DNA from: Ilyonectria destructans
Taxonomy: Eukaryota; Ascomycota; Sordariomycetes; Hypocreales; Nectriaceae
Assembly (NCBI GenBank): GCA_020740775.1
Contig: JAHEWK010000024.1
Location: forward strand, 496,001-560,000
Length of the DNA: 64,000 nucleotides
Reading direction: 5' to 3'
A program made the position numbers and the translations under genes. Position 1 is the first letter of the stretch, and every line of letters starts with the position of its first letter. Positions 31,741 through 41,794 of this stretch are shown in pieces. The notes beneath the pieces were generated by a model. The model was not told where the DNA came from and ran no database searches. It was given only the letters and a program-made list of their open reading frames with translations.

Positions 31741-34111
31741 TCAGCCTCCTCCAGTCGCCCTTCCCTCTTTGGCCACCACACTCAATATATCTTGCAACAT
31801 TAACCCAGAAATTGCAGCCTGCCTTTTTTCTTCGGCTGCATCATACTGAAGAAGTAGACCGTAGTTCGCTAACCACTGTGTGATGTAGTCCCTGCCATGG
31901 AGGGCCCAGTGATCTCGGGTCATGGCGATTGCCAGCTCGACGCCACCCCCAAGGTACGGTGAGGGACAGAACTCAGTGTTGGGAAAGATAGTGGTCCACA
32001 CGCGATGCCAGCGCTCCTTTTCACCCAGGTTTAACTTGTCACGCTTTATCAACTGGGCCTTCTGATGCTCGTTGACTCCGTCGATGTCATCCAGGCTGCC
32101 AGACTTGCATATCCTGGCCCTGACATGCTTGTCACGGTCCACCGCCTTATAGAAGCTCTGACGACATATCGGACAGTAAGGCGGCTCCGTATGATGTTTT
32201 CGGACATGGCGGATCACTCCCTCGATGGACTGAAGGTCGTGCTTCAATAGACACTCCTGGTACTTTGCAGGGTTTGACACATAGAAAGGACAGGCCAAGT
32301 GGAAGTATCCGTCGAGACGGGAAACGATGACAAGTTGTGAGTCATTCGGGTCTTCCTCCTCCTCGAAGTATGCTGATTGGCACGACCAGTCTGTGGGTTT
32401 GGCACGCTTGCGCGGCTGTAGTCTGTTGTCTGGCGGCTCACCATATCGCGCCGAGGCCACCCAAGTCCGAATCTCGCCACACAAGAACTCCAGCATATCT
32501 GCCCGCATGCCTTGAAACTGGGGATCTGTATCTAAATCACACTCTCCAGTAGTGTCATCTTCACTATGAAGGTCCTCGTTAGAGCTATAGCCTCCACTTG
32601 AGGAACTATCTTCTTGTTCGCTTTCAGAGGATGACGAAATATCGTCCTCTTGGGACTTGAAGCTAGCTAGAGAGAACTGTCTTCCACGGACCTTGCGACT
32701 TTGAGAAGAGGGGATGGCAAGTTCGGACATTTTGCGTTTGGTTCCAGAAGGTTCGAAAACGGGCGACACATGGCGACATTCGTCGTCTGAAGGATTCCTT
32801 GTTGAAAATTCTAACCCTGGTGCCAGTCTCCATGGCAGCTGATAATGAATGTCCGTGGTATGTTGCTTGTCGTGTGGCATTGCTTTGGTTGTCAAGACTC
32901 GCTCCAGAAGTCCGTAGGTGGTGTTGTTGGATGAATTGTCGCTATGGATGCCTTGCTGCACTGCTGAGCTGATCTGCCGGTCCATGATATTGAATTGGAC
33001 GCTTATTTTGATTGAAGTTCGAGGATCTATATCCCGAGCCGTGTGTAGCGTTTGAGATAGACCAGTACCAAAAATGCTAGCCTCCGACCCTGGGTCTACT
33101 CTGACATAGATGCCGTTCCACTCTCGGAGGAAGACGCCGAACTTGTCGCTGGAACCATTGTCCTGCACCCGCCGGCCAATCTCAAGCAGAATACATGATC
33201 CGTGCTTGGAAATCCGTGACTGAACTTGGATGCCCTTGCTGCTGAACTGGACTTTGCCATCGAAGATCCATGGCGCTCCACGCTGACCCTGAAGCAATTG
33301 CAAAGTGGCGAAACTCAGACGGCGAGCGAGCCAGAAGTCCACGGACTTTCTGGTTATGGACACTTCGCCAAGCAAAAATGGAACCGTCGCGGGTGTCGTG
33401 CAGGATCTCTTCCTGGAGACGCAAAAAGGCCCTCTCGGCACCTTCACCATAACGCACCGGTATTGTGACTCCCGTGATGGCACCCAGAGAGTAGGCCGTA
33501 TCCTCTTCCCGACTAGCGATTCTATCCACAGCCCAAGACATTCGTCCTGCGAGCGACACTTCAGATAGCGCATTTGGATCAAGCAGGACCCTTTTGGGGA
33601 TGCCGGTGATATTTGAAAGTAGAGGAAGAAGCTCTGGAGAAGCCTTGGAACCTCTGTAGTTCCATTGTTTGTCAAAGAACTCAACTTTCGAAGGAAGAAT
33701 AAGTTCTTGCAGCGTCCAGGCTCGTCTCCAGTATGCACATTGCGCCCATATGGCCTTATCAAAAGATGGCCCGTCGGTTGGGAGATCTGCAAGATAGACA
33801 AGACAAACGGAAGATCTGATTAACCTCCGGAAGGAGCCGTTGACGCCATCGTCCAGCTCAGCTGAGGATGAAGCATTAATGCATAGAGACTGGACCCATA
33901 GGTAAGTGATGCCTCGGCTTATGGTATCATCGCATGCCCGAGTGACTTGATCCTGGAATGACGAACATATGTGCCGTTTGCAGCTGGTTGAAAGTTGAGC
34001 CTGAGTGGTACATAGGGACCCTGCCCTGGTGTATGATAAAATGGCGTAAGGAGGGAGTTCTGTGTCGGGTAGTTCAACTACCGAGCGTGATTCAATGTGT
34101 AGGAGTTTCAT
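31741..34111 (-). CDS. HET-domain protein fused to a zinc-finger module (gene C)
   Basis: The minus-strand frame from ATG 34111 begins with a heterokaryon-incompatibility (HET) domain: PPYAILSYTRAG, LWVQSLCINASSSAEL, RRAWTLQELILPSKVEFFDKQWN, RMSWAVDRIASREEDTAYSLG, RYGEGAERAFLRLQEEIL, SIFAW. In classical HET proteins the first motif is AILSHTW and the second contains DTCCID; here the Trp and Asp are lost. At about 33290-33345 the homology moves to another frame, which stays open for 516 codons to 31741. It carries a Ser/acidic region, then ACPFYVSNPAKYQEC, VIRHVRKHH, CPICRQSF, HVRARIC and RWHRVW...PYLG. A 58-bp intron 33346-33289 (donor GTCCGT, acceptor TTCAG) would join the frames to 770 aa. 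It would remove a conserved GLLARSPSEF segment, so a 1-nt frameshift mutation is the alternative. Confidence 0.65.
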
Positions 34112-35431
34112 TGATAACTCAGATGGAGGACAATAGGGAGAATACTACGACTTTACAAGCAAGGGACGGATGGGTACACTTTATATGCTTAGGGAAAGAA
34201 AGAAATCTAAGAAAATGACAAGACAGTTTACAACCACCTCTAAGCGATGGTGATATGCCGGTACTCCATCTCATTGGTGGAGTTGTGATGGAAGGCACAC
34301 CTGTGCGCTCGGCGTCACAATTGTGACGTGGCGCAGTCGTGTCACTTTTGTGACTCTTGTGTAGTTTTGGTCAACACTGTGCGCACGAAGCAGGTGTGCA
34401 AAACAATTCTCCCAGCAACATTGAAACAGGGTGCGTACGAAATATCGAATTTCCATTAGGACGACACCCGAAAAGAGAAGAAAGAATCGAGGCCTCCACT
34501 CACCGGCAACCTTTCGAGTTCTGCCTTTTTCAAGGTGCATGGGCTTGCCTTGGCTTATTGTGGTACAAGCCTGATGCGACAAGGGCCACTCGTTAGGACT
34601 GATGTAATTATATCTGGACCGCAATGCGATAATTGGTTCGCAGGAGCCAGTCTTGGACTGCTGCAAATCCCATACGTAACATGGCCTTGGGCTTTGCTAC
34701 GCAGCGCCCACAAAAGTGAGCTGACTCTTGCATGGACAGTCAGCCAGTAGATGACAGATGCAGCCCAAAGATGCGTCCCGAAATGCGTCAGCGGACATAT
34801 TCCTTATAAATCCCAAAGTTTGGGTACTGGGAGTCATTAGGTTTTGCTCGACTTCCTAATGAGTCTGCAGTTAAGCTGCGGCAATAATATTCCCTCATAT
34901 TCTCAAGTGAGAGCATGTATGCTTTAGCTGGTATATCATTAGGATAACCGTTCGTTGAGAAATGTCCCCCGGATCGAACGGACATTGCACGATCAGACCA
35001 TTCTAGATAGTGGGATGACCCTTAGGTACGCTTTTAATCTTAGTTGTTCCCTTCAGCGGAGAATTACTGTATTTTAGTGCACTGTATCCTCCCTCAACCT
35101 TCGTGATCAGCACTGATTCTCTATCCCTGCCTCCATAGCGTTCCACATGGTGTGATATCTACTGAGATAGCAGTCGATTTTTACCAGCTCGTTGACCAAA
35201 TTTGGGCGATCCAGATCCTTCCAGCTGGGGAAAGCCATAATGTCATTAAACGACCTCATTTCGTTTTCAATTCACCGTCGCCCATGTCCTCAGGCAGCAG
35301 CTTAAGACCTAGATCAGCCACAAAGGCTGACGCGTGACATATAACGCCTACAAGGGAGCTGAGATGTGTGTCATTATTCGCGGTTGCTATTGTTAGAAAT
35401 GTTTTCCGCCTCTCACCCTATCCCATTCCTC
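34112..35431. other. Intergenic between the HET fusion gene and phosphoketolase
   Basis: About 1.3 kb. It includes the HET-gene promoter (palindromes at 34313-34354) and the 3' flank of phosphoketolase. Short open frames (for example 34271-34666, minus, 131 codons) match nothing recognisable. Confidence 0.45.
34313..34354. promoter_or_regulatory. Extended palindrome CGTCACAATTGTGACG and half-copy upstream of the HET fusion gene
   Basis: A 16-bp perfect palindrome at 34313-34328 contains the 10-mer CACAATTGTG (34316-34325) shared with the other two zinc-finger genes. A second, imperfect copy GTCACTTTTGTGAC follows at 34341-34354. Both lie 200-245 bp before the ATG of the minus-strand HET/zinc-finger gene. 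Confidence 0.5.
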
Positions 35432-38107
35432 CTAAAATTTGGGCATGTCGTATAAGTCTTCAGGATCTGATTGCATATTAGCGCTGTCAGTTCATGACAA
35501 AGATGGAAGCTGTGATCATTACCTTTGCCCTGAGTGCTAATGTATTGCTTTACCTCCCGCACCCTCTTTTCAATCTCCTTCAATCCCTCATCGAGCTTCT
35601 CTTTCACCTGCTCATTATGCGTGGCGGCACCCTTAATCGCCCTCGCAGCGACATCAAACCTGCTGACAGAATTGACTAGCATCATGTCGAAAGGGGTTGT
35701 CGTACTGCCTTCCTCATTATAGCCCTTGACACTAATCCTGTCCAGACGTGGGCGTGCAAACAGTAGTCCCTGGAGCTCAGTTGCGTACCCGTGGTAATTG
35801 AAGCACACCGGCCGGTCTTCTGTGAACAGACCTTGGAACTCAGAGTGACTGAGCGCGTGCGGGTGACGCGATTCAGCTGCAAGGACCATCAAATCGGTGA
35901 CATTGACGACACGAACTCGAAGGTCAGGCAGCAAACCTCTGAGCAACTCGGCGGCTTTGACCACTTCGAATGTCACTTCAACGCCGACCCCTACAATGAC
36001 AACGTCGGGGGTCTGTCCGTCATCGTTCGATGCAAACTTCCAGATTGATGCGCCTTTTTTGCAGTGCTCTGCAGCATCCTCGGCGGAGAGGTAGACGGCG
36101 GTTGGTTGCTTCGAACCAATCATCAGGTTGACGTAGTTCTTCGATTTGAGACAATGGTGTATCGTGCTGAGGAAGCAATTGGCATCTGGTGGCAAATAGA
36201 CCCGCGCAGCTTCTGGCTTCAGGTTCAGAACGGCTCCAATAAAGGAAGGGTTCTGATGCGAGAAACCGTTGTGCTCCTGGCGGGCCCAAGTGCTTGTCTC
36301 CAGGTAGTTGATGGAGCTGAGATCACCTCTCCACTTGACACCTTGGGCAATTTTGTTGAACTTGGAGTACTGCACCATCATCGTATGGATGATTCCCAGG
36401 AATGACTCATAGCTTGGAAACAGGCCCGTACGACCTGTCAACGTATAGCCCGAGAGAAGCGCTTGACAGCAGTGCTCCGAGAGAATCTCGATGACGCGAC
36501 CGCCGTTTGCGCGAGCATACTCATCCCATTGAAAGTTTCGGCCCGTATTTTGGAGAACACTGCTCAGCTTGTTACTCTCTAGCTCATCAGGAGAAAAGAC
36601 TCGGAAGCTTGTGGGGTTGTCAAGGACAACCTGGTTCAGGAATTTGCCTGTCTCCTCCATACAGCTGACGTGTTGGAATTTTTCGACAGCAAAGGATTTC
36701 CAGCTGGGCATATTCAGCGGTTGGTATGAGTCGTATGTTTGCTTCAGCTGCCCGAGCTTCTTAGAGTCTTTCTCTGGTATGATGTCGAGAATGCTCTTGG
36801 CTGGCGTGCCATCCTTGAGCAATCTACTTGGTTCATATGTTTGAAGCCAAGATTGGAGGATCTTCAAATGATCTTCATCTTTGTTCGCATTGGGGACGGG
36901 AATCTGGTGAGAGCGAAAAGAACCCTCAATAAACTCGCCATCCACCTTCTTTGGGCCAGTCCAACCCTTGGGTGATCGGAGAACAATCATTGGCCACCGG
37001 GCCTTCACAATCGACCTGCCGTCTCGGGCAGCCGACTGGATTTTTTTGATCTCACCCAAGGCCCAATCCAATGCGCTGGCGAGTTCGACGTCGATGGATT
37101 CGAGTGTTTCCACGATGGACACCTGGTAACCATACCCAGTGAACAGACAGATTAGCTCTTTGTCGTCCATGCAACCAAATATGGTACGTTCGCTAATCTT
37201 GAATCCGTTGACATGCAAGATGGGAATGACAGCCCCAGACTCCGCCGGGTCCAGATACTTGATCAAATGCCAGGCGCTGCATACGAGTCAGACTTTCAGC
37301 TATAATTCTAAGAGTACAGTAAACACTTACGCTGCGGTTGGACCGCTTTCTGCCTCTCCATCGCCGATGATACATGTGACTATCAAATCAGGGTTGTCCA
37401 TTATAGCGCCGAAGGAGACAGCAAGCGCATAGCCCAGTTCACCACCCTCATGGATAGCGCCTGGGGTTTCAGAATTGATGTGACTAGGCCTGTGAGCCGC
37501 TGGCCGATTACCAAGAGTGAGACTTACCTTGGGAACCCTCCAGGAACTGAGAACTCAGATATGAGGTTTTTCAATCCACGTTTATCCATGGGGTACTGGT
37601 CAGGGAAGAACCTCCCCAATGATCCCTCAAGCCAAAGGGCAGCTAGAGCAGCCGGGGCACCATGCCCAGGGCCGATGACAAACATGACATCCAGGTCATG
37701 CTTTCGAATGAACAAGTTGAGATGAGACCACACAAGAATGATACCAGGGCATGTTCCCCAGTGACCTGGTATTATTAGCTCGAGATAATAAATGGTGGCT
37801 TGGCCACTCGCCTAGTAGCCGTGGCTTGACATCTTCAAGTTTCAAGTCCCTGTCAATCATTACATTGTCTTTGAGAAATATCATAGCTTCTGACTATTAG
37901 TGTTGTTCTTCTCTCATTTAGTTTGCCGATGCATCGAGACTCACACCCTGCGATGTAACAGGCCGCCTGTTGGAAATCCTTCAAGGACTGCGATACATTC
38001 TGGTCCAAGTGGATTTTTGGAACTCTTGCAGCAAGATACAAAGTCTCATCCGGCAGTTGGCTCGGCAGTGGTGGTGGGTTTGGTCTGTCGATTACTTCTC
38101 CTGGCAT
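35432..38107 (-). CDS. XFP: Xylulose-5-phosphate/fructose-6-phosphate phosphoketolase
   Basis: Thiamine-diphosphate enzyme splitting xylulose-5-P (and fructose-6-P) with phosphate into acetyl-phosphate plus glyceraldehyde-3-P (or erythrose-4-P). Six exons on the minus strand: 38107-37945, 37886-37812, 37765-37528, 37483-37331, 37276-35523 and 35466-35432. All phases agree and give 805 aa, the full family length. Seen in the protein: [65 protein letters not shown], the ThDP motif [50 protein letters not shown] (seen as [13 protein letters not shown]) and [11 protein letters not shown] at the end. Intron 2 (37811-37766) uses a GC donor (GCGAGT...CCAG). Cytosolic carbon-metabolism enzyme. A 15-bp palindrome lies 250 bp upstream. 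Confidence 0.95.
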
Positions 38108-38354
38108 CTTGGAAGTCGCCTGCGGTTTGATGGAGGAATAGAGAAATTAGACGGTTCAGATGAAAAGAAAACCAGCAAATTTGCAAATCGAAACAAGAGG
38201 ATTAGAATGAAAGGGCGAAATCATCATTTTGTTTGATATTATCCTACTGGGCGAAAACAGCGAGGCAAAGCAAGTCGTACGGCTTCGATGACGCAGATGA
38301 CGTCGACCCGACCCATCCCCGCTTCCAGGACGAGTTGCAGGAGTTCGCTTATAG

Positions 38355-38369
38355 CGGAGGTAACCTCCG
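38355..38369. promoter_or_regulatory. CGG-N9-CCG palindrome upstream of phosphoketolase
   Basis: CGGAGGTAACCTCCG is a perfect inverted repeat (arms CGGAGGT/ACCTCCG) 248 bp before the phosphoketolase ATG. Inverted CGG triplets are the classical target form of fungal Zn2Cys6 regulators. Activity is inferred, not shown. Confidence 0.45.
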
Positions 38370-38512
38370 AGTATTCACACAGCTCTGTTTAATTACGTCA
38401 CCATTGTGCAATCATGGCACCCTCTCACTTTCGCCGCAAATACCGAATGATTACTGGGCTAATTGACAATGATATTCGGAGTGCATGACATCAATTGCGA
38501 CTTGGAACATCA

Positions 38513-38640
38513 GCATCAGGGACGCCGAGGAAGAGATCCGTGGCACCCAATGGCATGCAGATCTCTTCCTGAATAAACTAATTGAACGGCCGATGTTTAG
38601 AGTGTTCTTCATACTGCTTCACCCTAGATCTAACCCCATA
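38513..38640 (-). pseudogene. Fragment of a second beta-lactamase-like hydrolase gene
   Basis: This stretch matches 39611-39740 inside the neighbouring hydrolase gene in the same orientation. For example, GACGCCGAGGAAGAGATCCG corresponds to AACGCCGAGGAAGAGATCCG, followed by similar runs (CCCAATGG, GCAGATCTCTTC, ACGGYCGATG, CTTCACCC, ATCYAACCCCATA). Similarity is roughly three in four bases over about 128 bp. Weak matches continue to about 38735 after extra sequence. No open frame remains, so it is a remnant of a local duplication. Confidence 0.7.
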
Positions 38641-39061
38641 AGTACCAGTTTGTAGTATATATTTGCCGATAAGTTTGCAACTTCTGGAATTTCCTTCTTC
38701 TTATCTACTTTGCGGAACATTTAAACTTGGGATGCCCAAGACCTGGAGACTAAAAGTGAACTTCTTTCAAGAAAATTGCTCCATTACGTGTCTTGAATGC
38801 ACAGGTCGACAGCACAACGGCAGCCTTGTATCAGCTTTTGCCTGTTCGTGCCCAACACGCGTCAACTAACAATAGCGGAATCTCTTACACCTGAGGGCAC
38901 TAGGCCTCATAGGAACAGCGCTTACAATTTCAACGCGAAGAAACCCGTTCCAGTATTCCCAGGTGTCTTTCATATTCTTCTCAAGTTTGCGGGATGCATA
39001 TGGTTGATTTCTAGTTACGAATGCAGTTTAAAGAAGTCTGCGAAACTATAAAATCACATAA
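38641..39061. other. Spacer between the hydrolase relic and the hydrolase gene
   Basis: About 420 bp with no supportable gene. Small patches resembling the hydrolase gene (around 38710-38730) may be further debris of the same duplication. Confidence 0.35.
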
Positions 39062-40219
39062 TTAGGCCGATTTCTTCTTCTCGGCAATAATCTCCCGGAG
39101 TGCACGACCAATAGGTGCCCAGATAGGCTCCGGATCAATAGACACACCCACATCCATATTGTTGTGACAGATAGAGACAGCGATCCGGTCGCGAATATCG
39201 GCCCAAGCAAGAGAGCCTCCCGCCCCTGGACTATAGATGACCTCACGATGGTCCCCAACGATCGGGTCTGAGGCTCCAACTTCTCCGCCGAGCCAGAAAC
39301 CAGCAGCTCCAAACCAAACAGGGATCGGCAAAATCTTGTCCGGGTCTCGTGCGCCTTCTCGAAGCTGCGTTAATGTCTTGACGTACTCGCTCGAGAGGAG
39401 CCTGACACCGTCCAGTTCACCACCCTCTGCAATTGCAGCAAAGACCCGAGCAATAGCTGGGGCATTGCCTATGGCTCCAGCCCCTGGGTCCACGGCCTGC
39501 CGCATAACTTTGAGGTTGTGAACATTTGCTCCTGGGAATACAGGCATGGGGCTGGTGTTATAAGTGTCTTCGAGGAAGGGTTCGTTGCCTCCGTAGAGAG
39601 TCGCTACTCTCGGGAGATCGGCATCAGGAACGCCGAGGAAGAGATCCGTGACGCCCAATGGTTTGCAGATCTCTTCTTGAACAAACACATTAAACGGTCG
39701 ATGCTTGGGGTCTGTTCTCCGTACCACTTCACCCAAGATCCAACCCCATACCAGCACGTGGTATGCGTTTGCGGTGCCTGGGGGAAACTTGGGCGTGAAT
39801 TTTGCGATTTCCTGCACCATCCAGTCCCAATCCGCCAGAAGCTCTGGAGTCACACCGTCTGGCATTTGAGGAATACCAGCACGGTGGCATAGTGCTTGTC
39901 CAATTGTAGTATTTTCCTTTCCGTTGATACCAAACTCGGGCCAATACTTGGCAATTGGGTCCTCGAGCTTGAGGAGACCGCGGTCTGCCTGCATGTGGAC
40001 CGCAAGGGATGTTATGCCTTTAGTGACTGAGAAGACCGAAAATATGGTCCCGGAATCAACGGGACTCTTTTCTTGGACATCTGCATATCCGGCGGTCGCT
40101 TCAATGATCAACTCTCCGCGGTAGTATGCCGCTACAGATACTCCTGTCTGTCCACGGTCAAGGACGGCCTGTAAAGCCTTCCTCATTCGAGGGTCAGAAG
40201 TCGAGATGTTAGAATCCAT
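39062..40219 (-). CDS. Beta-lactamase-related serine hydrolase (EstB/LovD-like)
   Basis: A single exon of 385 aa from ATG 40219 (MDSNISTSDPRM); an upstream TTG extension to 40231 is disregarded. The fold signature of class C beta-lactamase-like esterases is present: catalytic SxxK in FSVFSVTKGITSL, a YxN-like YHVLVWGW, and a GPGAGGSLAWAD-type block near the C-terminus (SPGAGGSLAWADIRDR) in place of the KTG box. No signal peptide. Fungal members hydrolyse esters or lactones or act as transesterases in secondary metabolism. It is divergently transcribed from the epimerase-like gene and shares CGG-N3-CCG sites with it and with the downstream Baeyer-Villiger enzyme. Together these suggest hydrolysis of the ester or lactone product of that monooxygenase. 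Confidence 0.88.
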   Translation of the reverse strand: MDSNISTSDPRMRKALQAVLDRGQTGVSVAAYYRGELIIEATAGYADVQEKSPVDSGTIFSVFSVTKGITSLAVHMQADRGLLKLEDPIAKYWPEFGINGKENTTIGQALCHRAGIPQMPDGVTPELLADWDWMVQEIAKFTPKFPPGTANAYHVLVWGWILGEVVRRTDPKHRPFNVFVQEEICKPLGVTDLFLGVPDADLPRVATLYGGNEPFLEDTYNTSPMPVFPGANVHNLKVMRQAVDPGAGAIGNAPAIARVFAAIAEGGELDGVRLLSSEYVKTLTQLREGARDPDKILPIPVWFGAAGFWLGGEVGASDPIVGDHREVIYSPGAGGSLAWADIRDRIAVSICHNNMDVGVSIDPEPIWAPIGRALREIIAEKKKSA

Positions 40220-40891
40220 AATGAAGAGCAAATGTAGAGGATATAGAGATATGATAGACCGGGTTTAAAAGAAACGAATAAAGATGAGATATACAAACTG
40301 ATATATGTTTATTTCAGACTTGTTTGCAACCTCGTTACTGATTCAGTGCATGAAGTAGTATGGATCTACCCGTAAGTTGAAAAAAAACATAAGGCCTTCC
40401 CCAGACTGAATTGGCATTTCCTTGGGATCCTCTTGTCCGCGAGCGGGGCAGTGAAGGTACACACCGCGGACTCCGCGGGCGAGCATCTCAGAGTCAGAGT
40501 CTACGTTGAAGCCTCTCGTGACAGGTACCCGGTTGATCCGCTAGAACCCCGCTTCGATCCCTCCACAATACCAGGGTCTCTTAGCTCGAGATTGTGCGGG
40601 GAGAAATATTTAGTAACTCCCGGGTCCGGGGTTAGACAGATATCCGAGTCTTCCAGACACGTTCCGAACAAGCGCGCGGATCGCGCGGGAGGCGCGGACT
40701 CCGTGGCTAACATCGTCAATACAAATCCAACAGGACTCCAAGTCCATCAAATCACACATTAAAAGGTCTAAGAGTTGGCACGTGTCTATATTGTTTTGCA
40801 GTTGTGGAATTTTGCGCCGGCGTGCGGCCTTCATGTATAATGCGGATAGCGCCCAATTAACCGAAGGCTTCTTGGATATCCAACCGCCATC
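40220..40891. promoter_or_regulatory. Bidirectional promoter with two CGG-ACT-CCG palindromes
   Basis: This 670-bp divergent region contains CGG-ACT-CCG at 40467-40475, embedded in the longer palindrome CCGCGGACTCCGCGG (40464-40478), and again at 40695-40703 within GGCGCGGACTCCGTGG. A CGG-N5-CCG site is near 40530. Such inverted CGG triplets are typical Zn2Cys6 factor sites. The same 16-mer with one change recurs upstream of the monooxygenase. Confidence 0.55.
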
Positions 40892-41794
40892 ATGAATGTT
40901 CTCGTCGTTGGTGGAACTGGTATGATCGGTGGGCATGCTGCTCTATATTTATGCTCGATCGGATTCAAGGTAACGATTTCCGGCCGCCATCACCCTGAAG
41001 TGCCATTACTCGCCAAGCTCCCGTTTATTCAAGGCGATTACACCAAGGCTGAGATTACAAAAGAGCAACTCGCCGGCTTCGATGTTGTCATCTTCGCAGC
41101 CGGCAGCGATATTCGCCATGTTCCAGAAAATGAAGACGGAGATGAACACTTCCTTCGTGTCAATGGCACCATTGTTCCCGCCTTCGCCCGGCTGGCGCGC
41201 GATGCTGGCGTGAAGCAGTTCATCCACTTGGGCAGCTTCTACTATCACGTTGCACCAGAAAAGGTCAAGACCAGCGCTTACGTGCGGTCGCGCAAAATGG
41301 CAGCGGACGGAGTGGTGACTCTTGCGACACCAGAGTTTTCCGCATGTAGCTTGGATGCTCCCTTTGTTGTCGGGACAGTGCCGGGAATGCAGTCGTCCAT
41401 CTTCATCGCCATGACTCGGTATGCTCAAGGCACTCTTGGAATCCCTCCATACGCTCCTCTTGGTGGTGCGGGCTTCATTTCCGCGCAGTCGCTATCTGAG
41501 GCAATTGCTGGAGCCATTGATAACAGGCGCAATATATCGGGCAAGGCACTTGTCTTTGGGGACGAAAACCTCACCTTTGAGGCCTACTTTGGAATGTTCT
41601 TCCGTGCACTCGGCTTGAATACCAAGGTTGTAGCTTTGGATGAGGACCATCCACTTCTCCCTAAAGCCACTAGATATGCAGGCAATGTAATGGCGTCAGT
41701 GGAGACTACGCCGAACGTTTACGATCTTCTGGGAAGATATCGACGGGACGATATCTATAGGACAATACAGGAGATTGTCTCGCAGTATAAATAG
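40892..41794 (+). CDS. NAD(P)-binding epimerase/dehydratase-like protein (atypical SDR)
   Basis: A single exon of 300 aa. The N-terminal Rossmann motif VLVVGGTGMIGGH marks an extended or atypical short-chain dehydrogenase. FDVVIFAAGSD and KQFIHLGSFYYH follow the usual strand order. A YVRSRK segment sits where the catalytic YxxxK is expected but has one extra residue, so the catalytic assignment is uncertain. The substrate is unknown. Position between the hydrolase and the Baeyer-Villiger monooxygenase, with shared promoter palindromes, suggests a redox step or sensor role in the same small pathway. Confidence 0.82.
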   Translation: MNVLVVGGTGMIGGHAALYLCSIGFKVTISGRHHPEVPLLAKLPFIQGDYTKAEITKEQLAGFDVVIFAAGSDIRHVPENEDGDEHFLRVNGTIVPAFARLARDAGVKQFIHLGSFYYHVAPEKVKTSAYVRSRKMAADGVVTLATPEFSACSLDAPFVVGTVPGMQSSIFIAMTRYAQGTLGIPPYAPLGGAGFISAQSLSEAIAGAIDNRRNISGKALVFGDENLTFEAYFGMFFRALGLNTKVVALDEDHPLLPKATRYAGNVMASVETTPNVYDLLGRYRRDDIYRTIQEIVSQYK

